Assembly: GCF_024519465.1 (NCBI RefSeq)
Contig: NZ_JALJRW010000028.1
Location: 1 to 47,570, forward strand
Direction: 5' to 3'
Length of the DNA stretch: 47,570 bases
Source: Stenotrophomonas sp. Ste86
GTDB taxonomy: Bacteria > Pseudomonadota > Gammaproteobacteria > Xanthomonadales > Xanthomonadaceae
Program-made: the position numbers and the translations under genes
The notes under the pieces: generated by a model
The model's input: only the letters and a program-made list of their open reading frames with translations
Database searches by the model: none
Told to the model about the DNA's origin: nothing
Part shown: positions 8,497 through 18,318 of the stretch, one piece after another
Position numbering within the stretch: the stretch's first letter is position 1
Layout of the letters: each line of letters opens with the position of its first letter

Positions 8497-9057
8497 TCAG
8501 GCCGCCAGCGCCGCGTCGATCGCCGCCACCAGGCGCGCATCGTCAGCCGGCACGTCCGGGGCGAAGCGGGCGATGACCTGGCCATCGCGGCCCACCAGGA
8601 ACTTTTCGAAGTTCCACAGCACGCCCGGCGCCGGGTTGACCACCAGCTCGGGGTACTTGGCCACCGCGCCCTGCAGCTTCTCGCGCATCGGGCCTTCGCC
8701 GGTGGCGGCCGGCTGGGCAGCGGTGAGCTGCTGGTACAGCGGATGGGTGTCGGCACCGGCCACGCTGATCTTGGCGAACAGCGGGAAGCTCACATCGTAT
8801 TCCAGCTGGCAGAACTGCTGGATCTCCGCCTCGCTGCCCGGCTCCTGGGCCAGGAAGTTGTTGGCCGGGAAACCCAGCACTTCCAGCCCGGCGTCGTGCT
8901 TGTCGGCGTACAGCTTCTGCAGGCCTTCGTACTGGGGAGTCAGGCCGCACTTGGAGGCGACGTTGACCACCAGCAGCACCTTGCCGCGGTAATCGGCCAG
9001 CGACGACGGCTGGCCTTCAATGGTGTTGACGGGGATGTCGTAGACGGTCTGGGGCAC
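8497..9057 (-). CDS. Glutathione peroxidase family protein (Cys type)
   Basis: 186 residues, the usual length. The start is a GTG at 9057 behind AAGGA at 7-base spacing, giving the family N terminus (V/M)PQTVYDIPV. Reduces hydrogen peroxide or lipid hydroperoxides; many bacterial Cys-type members use thioredoxin rather than glutathione. The catalytic set is visible: peroxidatic Cys37 in NVASKCG, Gln71 in the FPANNFLAQE block, and Trp148-Asn149 in the WNFEKFLV block. A second Cys (83) could act as the resolving cysteine. No signal peptide, so cytosolic. Probably transcribed alone or with the leftward small genes. Confidence 0.93.
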   Translation of the reverse strand: MPQTVYDIPVNTIEGQPSSLADYRGKVLLVVNVASKCGLTPQYEGLQKLYADKHDAGLEVLGFPANNFLAQEPGSEAEIQQFCQLEYDVSFPLFAKISVAGADTHPLYQQLTAAQPAATGEGPMREKLQGAVAKYPELVVNPAPGVLWNFEKFLVGRDGQVIARFAPDVPADDARLVAAIDAALAA

Positions 9058-9112
9058 TGCAGGTTCCTTGCATTGGAAAAGGGAGGCACGCGATGGCGAT
9101 GCCATGGGAATG

Positions 9113-9481
9113 TCAGTCGACGCAGATCGTGCCGATCGCCACGCCGCCGTCGATGCGCTGACGGCAGCCGAAGTTCTGGCTGACATCGCGCTGGCATTGG
9201 CCGGTGGCCTTGGCGCCCGGTGCCACCTGGCCCTGCGCCAGACACTGGCCGGTGCACTCGGCTTTGGCGCTGCAGGTTTTGCCGGCATCGGGATAGGCCA
9301 CCACGCACTGCACGCGCTGCAGGCGGCCCAGCGGCTGCAGCGCGCCGCCGCTGGCGGCGCAGTCGGCAGCCTGTTTGGCCGCCGTCGCGGCGGCCACCGA
9401 TGCGGCGTCTTCGGGCGAGGGCGAGGTACTGGCGCAGCCGGCCAGGGCCAACAGCAGGGACAACAACAGGGTCAGGCGCAT
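9113..9481 (-). CDS. Cysteine-rich outer-membrane or periplasmic lipoprotein
   Basis: 122 residues. The ATG at 9481 follows AAGGA and opens a short lipoprotein signal with the lipobox LAGC (lipidated Cys16). Position +2 is Ala, which favours outer-membrane sorting. The mature part has a short Ala-rich coil (~25-40) and then eight further cysteines, spaced as expected for several disulfides (for example KTCSAKAECTGQC). No known domain recognised. It lies between the peroxidase and rmuC on the same strand. Confidence 0.8.
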   Translation of the reverse strand: MRLTLLLSLLLALAGCASTSPSPEDAASVAAATAAKQAADCAASGGALQPLGRLQRVQCVVAYPDAGKTCSAKAECTGQCLAQGQVAPGAKATGQCQRDVSQNFGCRQRIDGGVAIGTICVD

Positions 9482-9555
9482 GCGGGCTTCCTTGAACGAT
9501 CGGCAGATGCCATAGCATGCGCGATCACGTGCATGCATTGCATGTACGCCACGTG

Positions 9556-11139
9556 TCACTCCGCCGCGTCGGCACGCTCATCGGCGGCGCTGTCCTCGTC
9601 CTCGCCGGGGATCTCCTCCAGCAGCTCCTGGCTCTGTTCGGCGCTGAGCGACTCCACCCCGCGCAGGCGGCGTTCGATGGTGCGGGTCTTGCGGCTGGCC
9701 TCGCCGAGGCTGCGGCCGACGGTGCTGATCTGCTTCTCGGCCTTTTCGAGGATGCCGGCAAACTTGCCGAACTCGCTCTTGACCGCCCCGAGCAGGCCCC
9801 ACACTTCGCTGGAGCGCTGTTCGATGGCCAACGTGCGGAAGCCCATCTGCAGGCTGTTGAGCAGCGCGGTGACGGTGGTCGGTCCGGCCACCACCACCCG
9901 GTGCTCGCGCTGCAGCAGGTCGACCAGGCCGGGACGGCGGATCACTTCGGCGTACAGACCCTCGGTGGGCAGGAACATCACCGCGAAGTCAGTAGTGTGC
10001 GGCGGCGCGATGTACTTGTCGCAGATCGACTTGGCCTGGATGCGGATCGCGCGTTCCAGCTGGGTGCCCTGTACGCGCACGCCGTCCACGTCGCCCTGTT
10101 CCTGCGCATCGAGCAGGCGCTCGTAGTCCTCGCGCGGAAACTTGGAATCGATCGGCAGCCACACCGGGGTGTCGTCATGCCCGCGGCCGGGCAGGCGCAC
10201 GGCGATATCGACGATCTCGCCGCTATCCGGGCGTACCTTCACCCCGCGCGCGTACTGCTCCTGGGTGAGGGTCTGCTCGAGGATGTTGTCCAGCTGCACT
10301 TCGCCCCAGCTGCCGCGGTTCTTGACGTTGGTCAGCACCCGCTTGAGGTCGCCCACGCCGGTGGCCAGCTGCTGCATTTCGCCCAGCCCGCGCTGTACCT
10401 GTTCCAGGCGGTCGGAGACCAGCTGGAACGAGGCACCCAGGCGCGCTTCCAGCGTGGTCTGCAGTTTTTCATCGACGGTGACCCGCATCTGATCGAGCTT
10501 TTCGGCGTTGTCGCTCTGCAGGCTCTTGAGCTGCTGCTCGAGCGTGGCGCGCATTTCGCCGATGCGCGTCTCGTTGCGCTGGGTCATGTCCTGCAGGCGC
10601 TGGCCCAGCGATTCGGCCAGGCGCTGCTGCGACTGTGCGGTTTCCTCGCGCCCCTTGCGCGCGTCTTCGGCCAGGGCCTGGCGCAGCGCGGCCATGTGCC
10701 CGTCGGTACGGGTGGTCAGCTCCACCAGCTGTTGGCCGAAGGCTTCAATGCGGGCCTGCTGCTGATGGCCGAAGACCTCCAGTTGAGCGCGCATGTCCTG
10801 CAGGCGCAGGGCCAGCAGCTCACCGGTGCGCTGCTGGGCCTGGCTGCCTTCCTCGCGGGCCTTGCGCGCGTCTTCGCCCAGCGCGTCGCGCAGCAGGTCC
10901 AGGCGCTGGTCGGTGCGGGTGGACAGCTCGGTCAGCGCGCGGGCGAAGGTCTCCAGCCGCGCATCCTGCTGCCGGCCCAGGCCTTCGAGCTGCTCGCGCA
11001 GTTCGCTGCGGCCCACCCGCGCCTCTTCGCGCAGGCTCTGCTCCAGGCCGCCATGCTGGGAACGCCGCAGCAGGACCACCAGCTGCAGGACAAGGACGGC
11101 ACAGACCAGGCCGCCGAGAATGAGGAATTCGGTTTGCAT
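9556..11139 (-). CDS. rmuC: DNA recombination protein RmuC
   Basis: 527 residues. The ATG at 11139 starts MQTEFLILGG, an N-terminal membrane anchor (~5-24); the longer frame upstream lacks it. Residues ~30-260 are a long Gln/Arg/Glu-rich coiled coil with repeated 'LTTRTDxRLxxLRxAL-EDARKxREE' units. Then follows the RmuC domain (~265-470) with NRGSWGEVQLDNILEQ, RLPGR, LPIDSKFPREDYERL, KYIAPPHTTDFAVMFLPTEGLYAEV and TTVTALLNSLQMGF. The C-terminal ~30 residues are acidic. RmuC is linked to limiting inversions between short inverted repeats and has a nuclease-like fold. Confidence 0.95.
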   Translation of the reverse strand: MQTEFLILGGLVCAVLVLQLVVLLRRSQHGGLEQSLREEARVGRSELREQLEGLGRQQDARLETFARALTELSTRTDQRLDLLRDALGEDARKAREEGSQAQQRTGELLALRLQDMRAQLEVFGHQQQARIEAFGQQLVELTTRTDGHMAALRQALAEDARKGREETAQSQQRLAESLGQRLQDMTQRNETRIGEMRATLEQQLKSLQSDNAEKLDQMRVTVDEKLQTTLEARLGASFQLVSDRLEQVQRGLGEMQQLATGVGDLKRVLTNVKNRGSWGEVQLDNILEQTLTQEQYARGVKVRPDSGEIVDIAVRLPGRGHDDTPVWLPIDSKFPREDYERLLDAQEQGDVDGVRVQGTQLERAIRIQAKSICDKYIAPPHTTDFAVMFLPTEGLYAEVIRRPGLVDLLQREHRVVVAGPTTVTALLNSLQMGFRTLAIEQRSSEVWGLLGAVKSEFGKFAGILEKAEKQISTVGRSLGEASRKTRTIERRLRGVESLSAEQSQELLEEIPGEDEDSAADERADAAE

Positions 11140-11205
11140 GACGGCAAGTGTAGGCTGAGCCGGTCTCATTGGCTGCGCCGGGCGGATCCATGTTGGAGCT
11201 GCACG

Positions 11206-11667
11206 GTACTGCGCGATGACGACTTCGTGCTGTGGGAGTCCAACAGCATCTGCCGCTACCTGGCCACCCGCGAAGGGCGGCACGACCTCCTGCCGCAGGC
11301 ACCGCAGGCACGGGCGCGGGTGGAACAGTGGATGGACTGGCAGGCCACCGATCTCAACAACGCATGGCGCTATGCGTTCATGGCCGGCGTCCGCCGGCAT
11401 CCGGATTACGCAGATGCGGCGGCGGCGGCATCCAGCCTCGCGCAATGGCACCGTTTGATGGGCGTGCTGGACACGCAGTTGGCGCACACCGGTGCGCACG
11501 TCGCCGGTCCCGGGTTCAGCCTGGCCGACGTGGTGCTGGGCCTGTCGACCCAGCGATGGCGCCTGACCCCGGGCGACAAGCCGGCACTGCCGGCCGTGGA
11601 CGCCTGGTTCGCGCGCCTGCGGCCACGTCCGGGCTTCGCCCTGCACGTGGACAACGGCGTGCCCTGA
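11206..11667 (+). pseudogene. 5'-truncated glutathione S-transferase remnant
   Basis: From VLRDDDFVLWESN onward the frame reads as a good GST: the end of the N-terminal thioredoxin fold with the E-S-N glutathione-binding motif, then the all-helical C-terminal domain (GRHDLLPQ, VEQWMDWQ, FSLADVVLG). The first ~55-60 codons of a normal GST are absent. No ATG/GTG/TTG in frame lies sensibly upstream: the ATG at 11191 is in another frame and the codons before 11206 do not resemble a GST. A deletion that joined the GST to the rmuC upstream region is the simplest reading. Without the start and the catalytic Ser/Tyr region it should not be functional. Confidence 0.8.
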
Positions 11668-11673
11668 CAGCCC

Positions 11674-12327
11674 TCAGAGGTGGGTGAACACCTGTTCGCG
11701 CGGCAGCCGCGACTTGGGCAGGTCGGCGTTGAAGTTGGCCTCGCTGCCGTAGCCCAGCGCTACCAGCACCACGCTGGTCAGGCCGCGTTCGCGCAGGCCC
11801 AGCTCGGCGTCCAGCACTGCGGCATCGAAGCCTTCCATCGGGGTGGCGTCCACGCCATGCACGCCGGCAGCCAGCAACAGCGTGCCCAACGCCAGGTACG
11901 TCTGCTTCTGCATCCAGTGCTCCACATCGCCCAGCGTATGCCGGTGCAGGTCCACGAAGTGGTGCAGTGCGCCGCGCTGGCCCTCGCGCGCTTCGTCGCT
12001 GGGGTAACGGCCATCGGCGGTTTCCTGTTCGATTATCTGCGCCAGGTAGGCATCGTCGATGCTGGTGCGGGTGGCGAACACGATCACGTGCGAGGCGTCG
12101 GTGATCTTGGCCGTGTTGAACGGCTGGTGGGGCTGGGTGGCACGGGCGATGCGCGCACGCGCCGCATCACTGGCAGCCACCAGGAAATGCCAGGGCTGCG
12201 AATTCACCGACGAGGGCGCGTGGTGCAGCACGTCAAGCAGATCGTGCAGCACCGCTGGCGGCAGCGTGCGGGTGGGGTCGTAGGCCTTGGTGGTGTGGCG
12301 GCGGCGCGCCACCGGTGCGAGGGTCAT
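11674..12327 (-). CDS. NAD(P)H nitroreductase, NfsB-like
   Basis: 217 residues, the normal length for oxygen-insensitive nitroreductases of the NfsB/FRase I group. These are FMN-dependent cytosolic homodimers that reduce nitroaromatics and quinones by two-electron steps. Visible motifs are RRRHTTKAYDP near the N terminus, HHAPSSVNSQPWHFLVA (FMN phosphate and ring contacts), and the C-terminal VALGYGSEANFNADLPKSRLP. The ATG at 12327 is the only good start. It lies 47 bases after the MDR oxidoreductase on the same strand, so the two redox enzymes may form an operon controlled by the divergent LysR gene. Confidence 0.9.
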   Translation of the reverse strand: MTLAPVARRRHTTKAYDPTRTLPPAVLHDLLDVLHHAPSSVNSQPWHFLVAASDAARARIARATQPHQPFNTAKITDASHVIVFATRTSIDDAYLAQIIEQETADGRYPSDEAREGQRGALHHFVDLHRHTLGDVEHWMQKQTYLALGTLLLAAGVHGVDATPMEGFDAAVLDAELGLRERGLTSVVLVALGYGSEANFNADLPKSRLPREQVFTHL

Positions 12328-12374
12328 GTGGATCGGTTCCGTGGGGGATACAGGGGTGCGGGGTGCAGGGGGAC

Positions 12375-13382
12375 TCAGAAGCCTTCGAGGACCAGCTTGC
12401 CGCGCGCGCGATGGCTCTCGATCAGTGCATGGGCCTGGCGCAGGTTGGCGGCATTGATGCGGCCGTAGTGCTCGCCCAGGGTGGTGCGCAGCACGCCGGC
12501 ATCGACCAGCGCGGCGACACGTTCGAGCAGGTCGTGCTGACGCTGCAGGTCCGGGGTGTTGAAGCTGGAGCGGGTGAACATCGACTCCCAGTGCAGCGAC
12601 AGGCTCTTGCGCTTGAGCGCCATCACATCCAGCTGGCCCGGATCGTCGATCAGCGCCAGCTGGCCCTGCGGCGCCAGCACGGCCACAATCTGGTCGTAGT
12701 GCTGGTCGGTGTGGGTGAGGCTGGCCACGTGCGCGACCGCCTCGATGCCCAGACGCTGCAGGCCATCGGCAAGCGGCTGCGAATGATCGATCACATGGTG
12801 GGCGCCCAACGCATACACCCAGTCCTGGGTCTCCGGACGCGACGCGGTGCCGATCACGGTCAGCTGCGTCAGCTGACGCGCCAACTGGATCAGGATCGAA
12901 CCCACGCCACCGGCGGCGCCGATCACCAGCAGGGTCTGGCCTTGGCCACCGCCCTCGGGGATGCGCAGCCGATCGAACAGCAGCTCCCAGGCAGTGATCG
13001 CGGTCAGCGGCAATGCCGCAGCGGCGGCATCGTCCAGGCTGGCCGGCTTGTGCCCGACGATGCGCTCATCCACCAGCTGGTACTCGGCATTGCTGCCCGG
13101 ACGGCCGATCGCCCCGGCGTAGAACACCGCATCGCCGGGCTGGAACAGGCTGACCTCGCTGCCAATCGCGTCCACGATCCCGACCGCATCCCAGCCGAGC
13201 ACGCGCGGTTCGTCCACGGCCACGCCGTTGCGCACCTTGGTATCGACCGGGTTGACCGAGATCGCCCGTACTTCCACGCGCAGGTCACGCGGGCCGGGGC
13301 TGGGGATCGGCAGGGTAATGTCCTGCAGCGCGCGCGGGTCGCTGATCGGCAGGCCGTGCTGGGTATAGGCGATTGCTTTCAT
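12375..13382 (-). CDS. Zinc-independent MDR-family (quinone-type) oxidoreductase
   Basis: 335 residues from the ATG at 13382; a TTG at 13391 would add three residues. Medium-chain dehydrogenase/reductase fold: an N-terminal GroES-like domain (SVNPVDTKVRNG, VLGWDAVGIV), then a Rossmann domain with LLVIGAAGGVGSI (NADPH motif). Structural-zinc cysteines and the catalytic Cys of zinc alcohol dehydrogenases are missing, so it belongs with the zinc-independent quinone/enone reductases. The true substrate is unknown. A LysR-family regulator starts 97 bases away in the opposite direction, a classic arrangement for control of this gene. Confidence 0.88.
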   Translation of the reverse strand: MKAIAYTQHGLPISDPRALQDITLPIPSPGPRDLRVEVRAISVNPVDTKVRNGVAVDEPRVLGWDAVGIVDAIGSEVSLFQPGDAVFYAGAIGRPGSNAEYQLVDERIVGHKPASLDDAAAAALPLTAITAWELLFDRLRIPEGGGQGQTLLVIGAAGGVGSILIQLARQLTQLTVIGTASRPETQDWVYALGAHHVIDHSQPLADGLQRLGIEAVAHVASLTHTDQHYDQIVAVLAPQGQLALIDDPGQLDVMALKRKSLSLHWESMFTRSSFNTPDLQRQHDLLERVAALVDAGVLRTTLGEHYGRINAANLRQAHALIESHRARGKLVLEGF

Positions 13383-13460
13383 CGAGGGCAAGTCCGTTCG
13401 GGAAGACCCACAGCCTGCGCTTCACCCCGGCCGGCAGAAAGGCGCAAAATCGGGCAGCAC

Positions 13461-13479
13461 TTTCACTGCAGGAATGAAA
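13461..13479. promoter_or_regulatory. Inverted repeat in the LysR/oxidoreductase divergent gap
   Basis: TTTCA-N9-TGAAA with a CTGCAG core lies at the 5' edge of the LysR gene, inside the 97-base gap shared with the divergent oxidoreductase. Symmetry and place fit a LysR-type autoregulatory site. The AGGA that acts as ribosome site for the ATG at 13480 lies within it, so binding here would also cover translation signals. Confidence 0.35.
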
Positions 13480-14397
13480 ATGGTCCGCATCGACGACCTG
13501 GGGCTGTTCGTGCGTACGGCGGCGCTGGGCAGCTTCTCCAATGCCGCCCGCGAGGCCGACCTGCTGCCCGGCCAGGTCGCCGCGGCCGTGGCGCGGCTGG
13601 AACGCGAGCTGGATCTGCGCCTGTTCGTGCGGTCCACCCGCAGCCTGCGCCTGACCGCCGAAGGCGCGCTGTACCTGCCCTATGCGCAGGAGGTGCTGGC
13701 CACCCTGAGCGAGGGCGAGGCGCGGGTGCGGGGCGAGGATGCCGAGCTGCGCGGCGTGCTGCAGGTGGCCGCGCCGTCGGACCTGGGCCGCAACGTGCTG
13801 CTGCCGTGGTTGAGCGAATTCCGCGCGGCGCATCCCAGGCTGCAGCTACGCCTGCACCTGTCCGACCAGGTTGCCGATGTGTTCCGCGACCCGGTCGACA
13901 TCGCCTTCCGGCTCGGTCGCTTCGACAACGCCAGCTACGTCGCCCTGCCGTTGCTGCCGGGCAACCGCCGGGTACTGGCGGCCTCGCCCGATTACCTGGC
14001 CCGGCACGGCGCGCCGGCCACCCTGGAGGCGCTCAAGGACCACCACTGCCTGCTCTACCAGCTGGCCGGCCGCGCCTACGACCGCTGGAACTTCGAGGTT
14101 GATGGCCGCCGGGTGGTGGTGCCGGTGCGCGGCAACATGGTCTGCGACGATGCCGATGTGGTGCGGCGCTGGGCCGTGGCCGGCGAAGGCATCGTGTTCA
14201 AGTCCTGGCTGGATGTGTGCGGGGATGTCCGCGCCGGCCGCCTGCAGGTGCTGCTCGGTGGCGCCGGCGACAGCCTGCCGTTGAACCTGGTGTGCCCGCA
14301 TCGCAAGCAGTTCTCCCCGGCCATCCGGCAGCTGCATGCGATGTTGGAACAACGCCTGCAACCGCTGCTGAAGGATCTGCCCCGCCTGCCCGGCTGA
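13480..14397 (+). CDS. LysR-family transcriptional regulator
   Basis: 305 residues from the second of two close ATGs. AGGA directly abuts the first (13474) but is 6 bases from the one at 13480. Winged-helix DNA-binding domain at ~1-62 (LGSFSNAAREADLLPGQVAAAVARLE, then LFVRSTRSLRLTAEG), then a periplasmic-binding-like effector domain (~88-295) with LPWLSEFRAAHPRLQLRLHL and DIAFRLG. It resembles the CrgA/AaeR-like branch that often controls a divergent oxidoreductase. The inducer is unknown. Confidence 0.92.
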   Translation: MVRIDDLGLFVRTAALGSFSNAAREADLLPGQVAAAVARLERELDLRLFVRSTRSLRLTAEGALYLPYAQEVLATLSEGEARVRGEDAELRGVLQVAAPSDLGRNVLLPWLSEFRAAHPRLQLRLHLSDQVADVFRDPVDIAFRLGRFDNASYVALPLLPGNRRVLAASPDYLARHGAPATLEALKDHHCLLYQLAGRAYDRWNFEVDGRRVVVPVRGNMVCDDADVVRRWAVAGEGIVFKSWLDVCGDVRAGRLQVLLGGAGDSLPLNLVCPHRKQFSPAIRQLHAMLEQRLQPLLKDLPRLPG

Positions 14398-14457
14398 CGC
14401 TATCGGTGGACCGGGCCGTGCCGGACAATGGCGCACCCCCGTAGTCGAGTCGCCGCC

Positions 14458-15084
14458 ATGCCGTGGATGGGCATCCAGGACCTGTGGACCTTTGTCGCTG
14501 CCGTGCTGGTGTTCCTGGCATTGCCGGGCCCGGGTACGTTCACCCTGCTCACCGCGACCGGTCGCGGCGGGGTACGCGGCGGTTACACCGCGCTGTTCGG
14601 TCTGCTGCTGGGCGACCAGATCCTGATGTGGCTGGCGGTGGCGGGCGTGGCCGCGCTGCTCAAGGCCAACCCGCTGGTGTTCCACGCGGTGCAGTACCTG
14701 GGCGCGGCCTACCTGGTGTGGATCGGCATCGGCCTGCTGCGCCGACCTCGCAGCAGCGGCGAGGAAGGCGGCATCCGCCTGCAACCGGGCCACTACTTCC
14801 GCCAGGCCGTGCTGATCAATCTGCTCAACCCGAAAGCGATCATCTTCTACATGGCGTTCCTGCCGTTGTTCATCGATCCGGCGCGGCACCAGGGCGTGGC
14901 AACGTTCGCGACCATGGCGGTGATCATCTTCGTGCTGGGGCTGGCGTACTGCTCGGTGCTGATCGGAGTAGGCAACCTGTTGCGTCGTAGGATTCTCCAG
15001 CATCCGCGTGTAGGGCTTTTGCTGAGACGGGTTGCCGGCATCTTCCTGGTCGGGTTTGGCGTGCGCCTCGGCGTCAGTGGCTGA
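14458..15084 (+). CDS. LysE/RhtB-family exporter
   Basis: 208 residues from ATG 14458, with alternatives at 14428 and 14467. Six membrane segments are expected. Family motifs are FLALPGPGTFTLLTATGRGGVRGG near the N terminus and YLGAAYLVWIGIGLLRRP in the middle. The later helices begin at VLINLLNPKAIIFYMAFLPLF, where the NPK motif is typical. Such proteins export amino acids or homoserine lactone-like compounds; the substrate cannot be told. It follows the LysR gene by 60 bases on the same strand and could be co-transcribed. Confidence 0.9.
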   Translation: MPWMGIQDLWTFVAAVLVFLALPGPGTFTLLTATGRGGVRGGYTALFGLLLGDQILMWLAVAGVAALLKANPLVFHAVQYLGAAYLVWIGIGLLRRPRSSGEEGGIRLQPGHYFRQAVLINLLNPKAIIFYMAFLPLFIDPARHQGVATFATMAVIIFVLGLAYCSVLIGVGNLLRRRILQHPRVGLLLRRVAGIFLVGFGVRLGVSG

Positions 15085-15257
15085 GGCCCTGCCCTGCGTA
15101 GCGATGCGCGGCGTGGGGGATGGCGTGGGCAGAAACGCGAATAGGTAGCATCATCCAAGCAAGATCTTTCAATCGATAACTTGAGATTCCGCGTGACGCC
15201 CTCGGGGTGTCCAATCGGTGCCAACGGTCGCGGTCACCGCGTCCACGCGGAGATCCG

Positions 15258-15626
15258 ATGTCCCCGGTGTATTTCGTCCAGCACGTATCCGGCCACGATG
15301 AGCGCCTGCTCGGCATGGCCACCGGCCGCATCGATCTGGGCCATCCGGCGGTCGGTCGCATCCTCGCCGGCCTGCAGCCGCTGGACCGGATCGATCTGCG
15401 CACCTCCCGCTTTGACTGCCACGCCAGCCTGGTGCTGGCCCTGCGCCGACACATCGACCATGCCGAACGCATCGCCAACGGCTGGCGCCTGTTCGATGCC
15501 GACGGCAGGCTACGCTGCAAGCGTTTCCCGGGCGATGCGCAGGTGATGTTTCCGCATGGGCTGCCCGATGGCGACCACTGGCTGCGAACGCTGCTCCAGC
15601 CCGGCTCGCCGGCGCGCTCGGACTGA
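15258..15626 (+). CDS. Uncharacterised small protein
   Basis: 122 residues. The ATG at 15258 sits 6 bases after GGAG, a good ribosome site, and codon usage (high GC3) fits a real gene. No signal peptide, membrane segment or known domain is recognised. The sequence is rich in Arg, His and Asp (for example HVSGHDERLL and LRRHIDHAER), with four Cys in total or fewer and no metal-binding pattern. The 173 bases upstream hold no clear promoter. It ends 5 bases before the convergent LysR stop. Confidence 0.6.
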   Translation: MSPVYFVQHVSGHDERLLGMATGRIDLGHPAVGRILAGLQPLDRIDLRTSRFDCHASLVLALRRHIDHAERIANGWRLFDADGRLRCKRFPGDAQVMFPHGLPDGDHWLRTLLQPGSPARSD

Positions 15627-15631
15627 GCGGG

Positions 15632-16534
15632 TCAGCGCGCGTGCATGGCCTGCCGCAGGTGATCGATGAACACCCGCAGCTTGGGCGCCATCTGCTCGCG
15701 CGCCGGGTAGTACAGGTGGAAACCGGCAAACGGCTGCTGCCAGTCCTGCAGTACGCATTGCAGCCGTCCGGCGGCGAGGTCATCGGCAAACAGCGCCTCG
15801 AATCCCTGTGCCATGCCCAGCCCGGCGCGCACCGCGGCATGGATCAGGCCGGCATCGTTGAAGACCAGCCGCCCCGCCACCTCGACCTCCACGTCGCGCC
15901 CCTCGCGGGTGAACTCCCAGGGCATCCGGCGGCCCGTGCTGAGCCGGTGCACGATGCACTCGTGGGCGACCAGTTCGGCCGGCGTGGCGGGCACGCCGTG
16001 GCGGGCAAGGTAGGCCGGCGTGGCCACCACCACCTGGCGCTCGAGTGGCCCGATCGGCACCGCGATCATGTCGCGGGCCAGGCTCTCGCCCAGCCGGATC
16101 CCGGCATCGAAGCCGCCGGCAACCAGATCGGCCAGCGCCGGCTCCACGAACAGTTCCACCTCCACCTGCGGGTACAAGGTGAGAAAACCGGGCAGGTGCG
16201 GCAGTACCAGCAGCTCGGCGGCGATGCGCGGCACGTTGATGCGCAGCTTGCCCGCCGGGACATCGCGCACGCTGTCCAGCGCGTCGAAGGCGGCATCGAT
16301 CTGGGCCAATCCCACCCGCACCCCCTCCAGGAAGCGCGCCCCGTGTTCGGTGAGACCCACGCGGCGCGTGGTCCGGTGCAGCAACCGCACGCCCATGCCC
16401 GCCTCCAACGCGCGCACGGTCTGGGAGAGCGCCGACGGCGACACGCCGAGCTCGTCGGCGGCGCGGGTGAAGCTGGCATGGTGGGCGACGCGGGCGAAGG
16501 CGACCACGGCCGGCAGGGGACGCTGGGGATTCAT
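15632..16534 (-). CDS. LysR-family transcriptional regulator
   Basis: 300 residues from the ATG at 16534 (MNPQRPLP), with AGG 7 bases upstream; the longer frame has no better site. The helix-turn-helix spans ~18-40 ([25 protein letters not shown]), followed by [15 protein letters not shown]. The effector domain contains [18 protein letters not shown] and FDAGIRLGE, and near the end [19 protein letters not shown]. Typical of DsdC/CrgA-like regulators that sit divergent to oxidoreductases. The aldo/keto reductase at 16680 is the likely target. Confidence 0.92.
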   Translation of the reverse strand: MNPQRPLPAVVAFARVAHHASFTRAADELGVSPSALSQTVRALEAGMGVRLLHRTTRRVGLTEHGARFLEGVRVGLAQIDAAFDALDSVRDVPAGKLRINVPRIAAELLVLPHLPGFLTLYPQVEVELFVEPALADLVAGGFDAGIRLGESLARDMIAVPIGPLERQVVVATPAYLARHGVPATPAELVAHECIVHRLSTGRRMPWEFTREGRDVEVEVAGRLVFNDAGLIHAAVRAGLGMAQGFEALFADDLAAGRLQCVLQDWQQPFAGFHLYYPAREQMAPKLRVFIDHLRQAMHAR

Positions 16535-16536
16535 TG

Positions 16537-16551
16537 TGAAGCCTGGCTTCA
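16537..16551. promoter_or_regulatory. Perfect inverted repeat at the LysR start, probable operator
   Basis: TGAAGCC-T-GGCTTCA lies 3 bases upstream of the LysR ATG in the 145-base gap shared with the aldo/keto reductase. A 7-bp perfect palindrome at this spot fits an autoregulatory LysR site. A perfect DnaA-box 9-mer TTATCCACA lies beside it at 16575-16583. Confidence 0.4.
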
Positions 16552-16679
16552 AGGAAGATGCAGGAGCAGCCAGTTTATCCACATGGTCCACGGGAGGATG
16601 CTGGGCACCCGGCGACCTCCCATGCCATCTGCATAACGGGCGCCGGACCAGTCCTGTTTCCCTTCCCCGGAGCTTCCCC

Positions 16680-17675
<996 letters not shown>

Positions 17676-17755
17676 GGGTGCGCCCACCCGCCCCGGCAAT
17701 ACACCGGGGCGGATGGGGGACAATGGCGCGCCCTTCGCCCGAACGGACCTCCACC

Positions 17756-18166
17756 ATGCGCTGGCTTGCCCTGCTCCCCCTGCTGCCGGGCGTCGCCCCA
17801 GCCCACGCCGATGAGGTCCGCTGCCTGACCGGCGGCAACGCCGACCAGATCCACTTGGAGTGGAAGCTGCCCGAGGGCGACACCGGCGCAACACCGGTGA
17901 GCTTCGTGCGCTACGCCGGCAAGACCCAATGGCTGCGCCTGACCCGGCTGTCCAACGAAGGCAGCGAGATGGCCGAAGGCCGTCCCTGGCAGTTCGACGC
18001 GGTGTGGGAAGAGCACCTGGACGGCAAAGTGACCGGGCACTACGCGATCACCACCCAGGGTGCACGCATTTATGGCTTCGATTACACCAACGCGCGCAAC
18101 GGGCGGCAGACGCGCTTCAGCGAAGACATCGCTGCGATGACCGACAGCGGCTGCCACTGGGACTGA
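17756..18166 (+). CDS. Small secreted (periplasmic) protein
   Basis: 136 residues from the ATG at 17756. The first ~19 residues (MRWLALLPLLPGVAPAHA) form a clean Sec signal peptide with an AHA cleavage site. The mature part has two cysteines, near its start (EVRCLTGG) and its end (SGCHWD), that could form one disulfide, and alternating beta-type residues. No family recognised. It lies 81 bases after the reductase. Confidence 0.75.
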   Translation: MRWLALLPLLPGVAPAHADEVRCLTGGNADQIHLEWKLPEGDTGATPVSFVRYAGKTQWLRLTRLSNEGSEMAEGRPWQFDAVWEEHLDGKVTGHYAITTQGARIYGFDYTNARNGRQTRFSEDIAAMTDSGCHWD

Positions 18167-18318
18167 CCGGGTGTCGGCCACGTTTGTGCCGGTTTCGTCA
18201 CCCCAATCCCAGTCAGGTGCACACCTCGCCCACGTGGGACGCTTGGCAGTAGTAATGCTGCACCGGGTTCGGTAAAACTCGCAGACTTGTCGTTAACAGT
18301 CATCCACCGCGAGGCCCC

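Noticed and set aside
9517..11667. Long plus-strand frame that joins the region antisense to rmuC to the GST remnant
   Set aside because: Everything before 11206 is the reverse of rmuC; only the part after it resembles a protein family.
13285..13833. Minus-strand frame over the LysR start
   Set aside because: Antisense shadow of the regulator with no supporting features.
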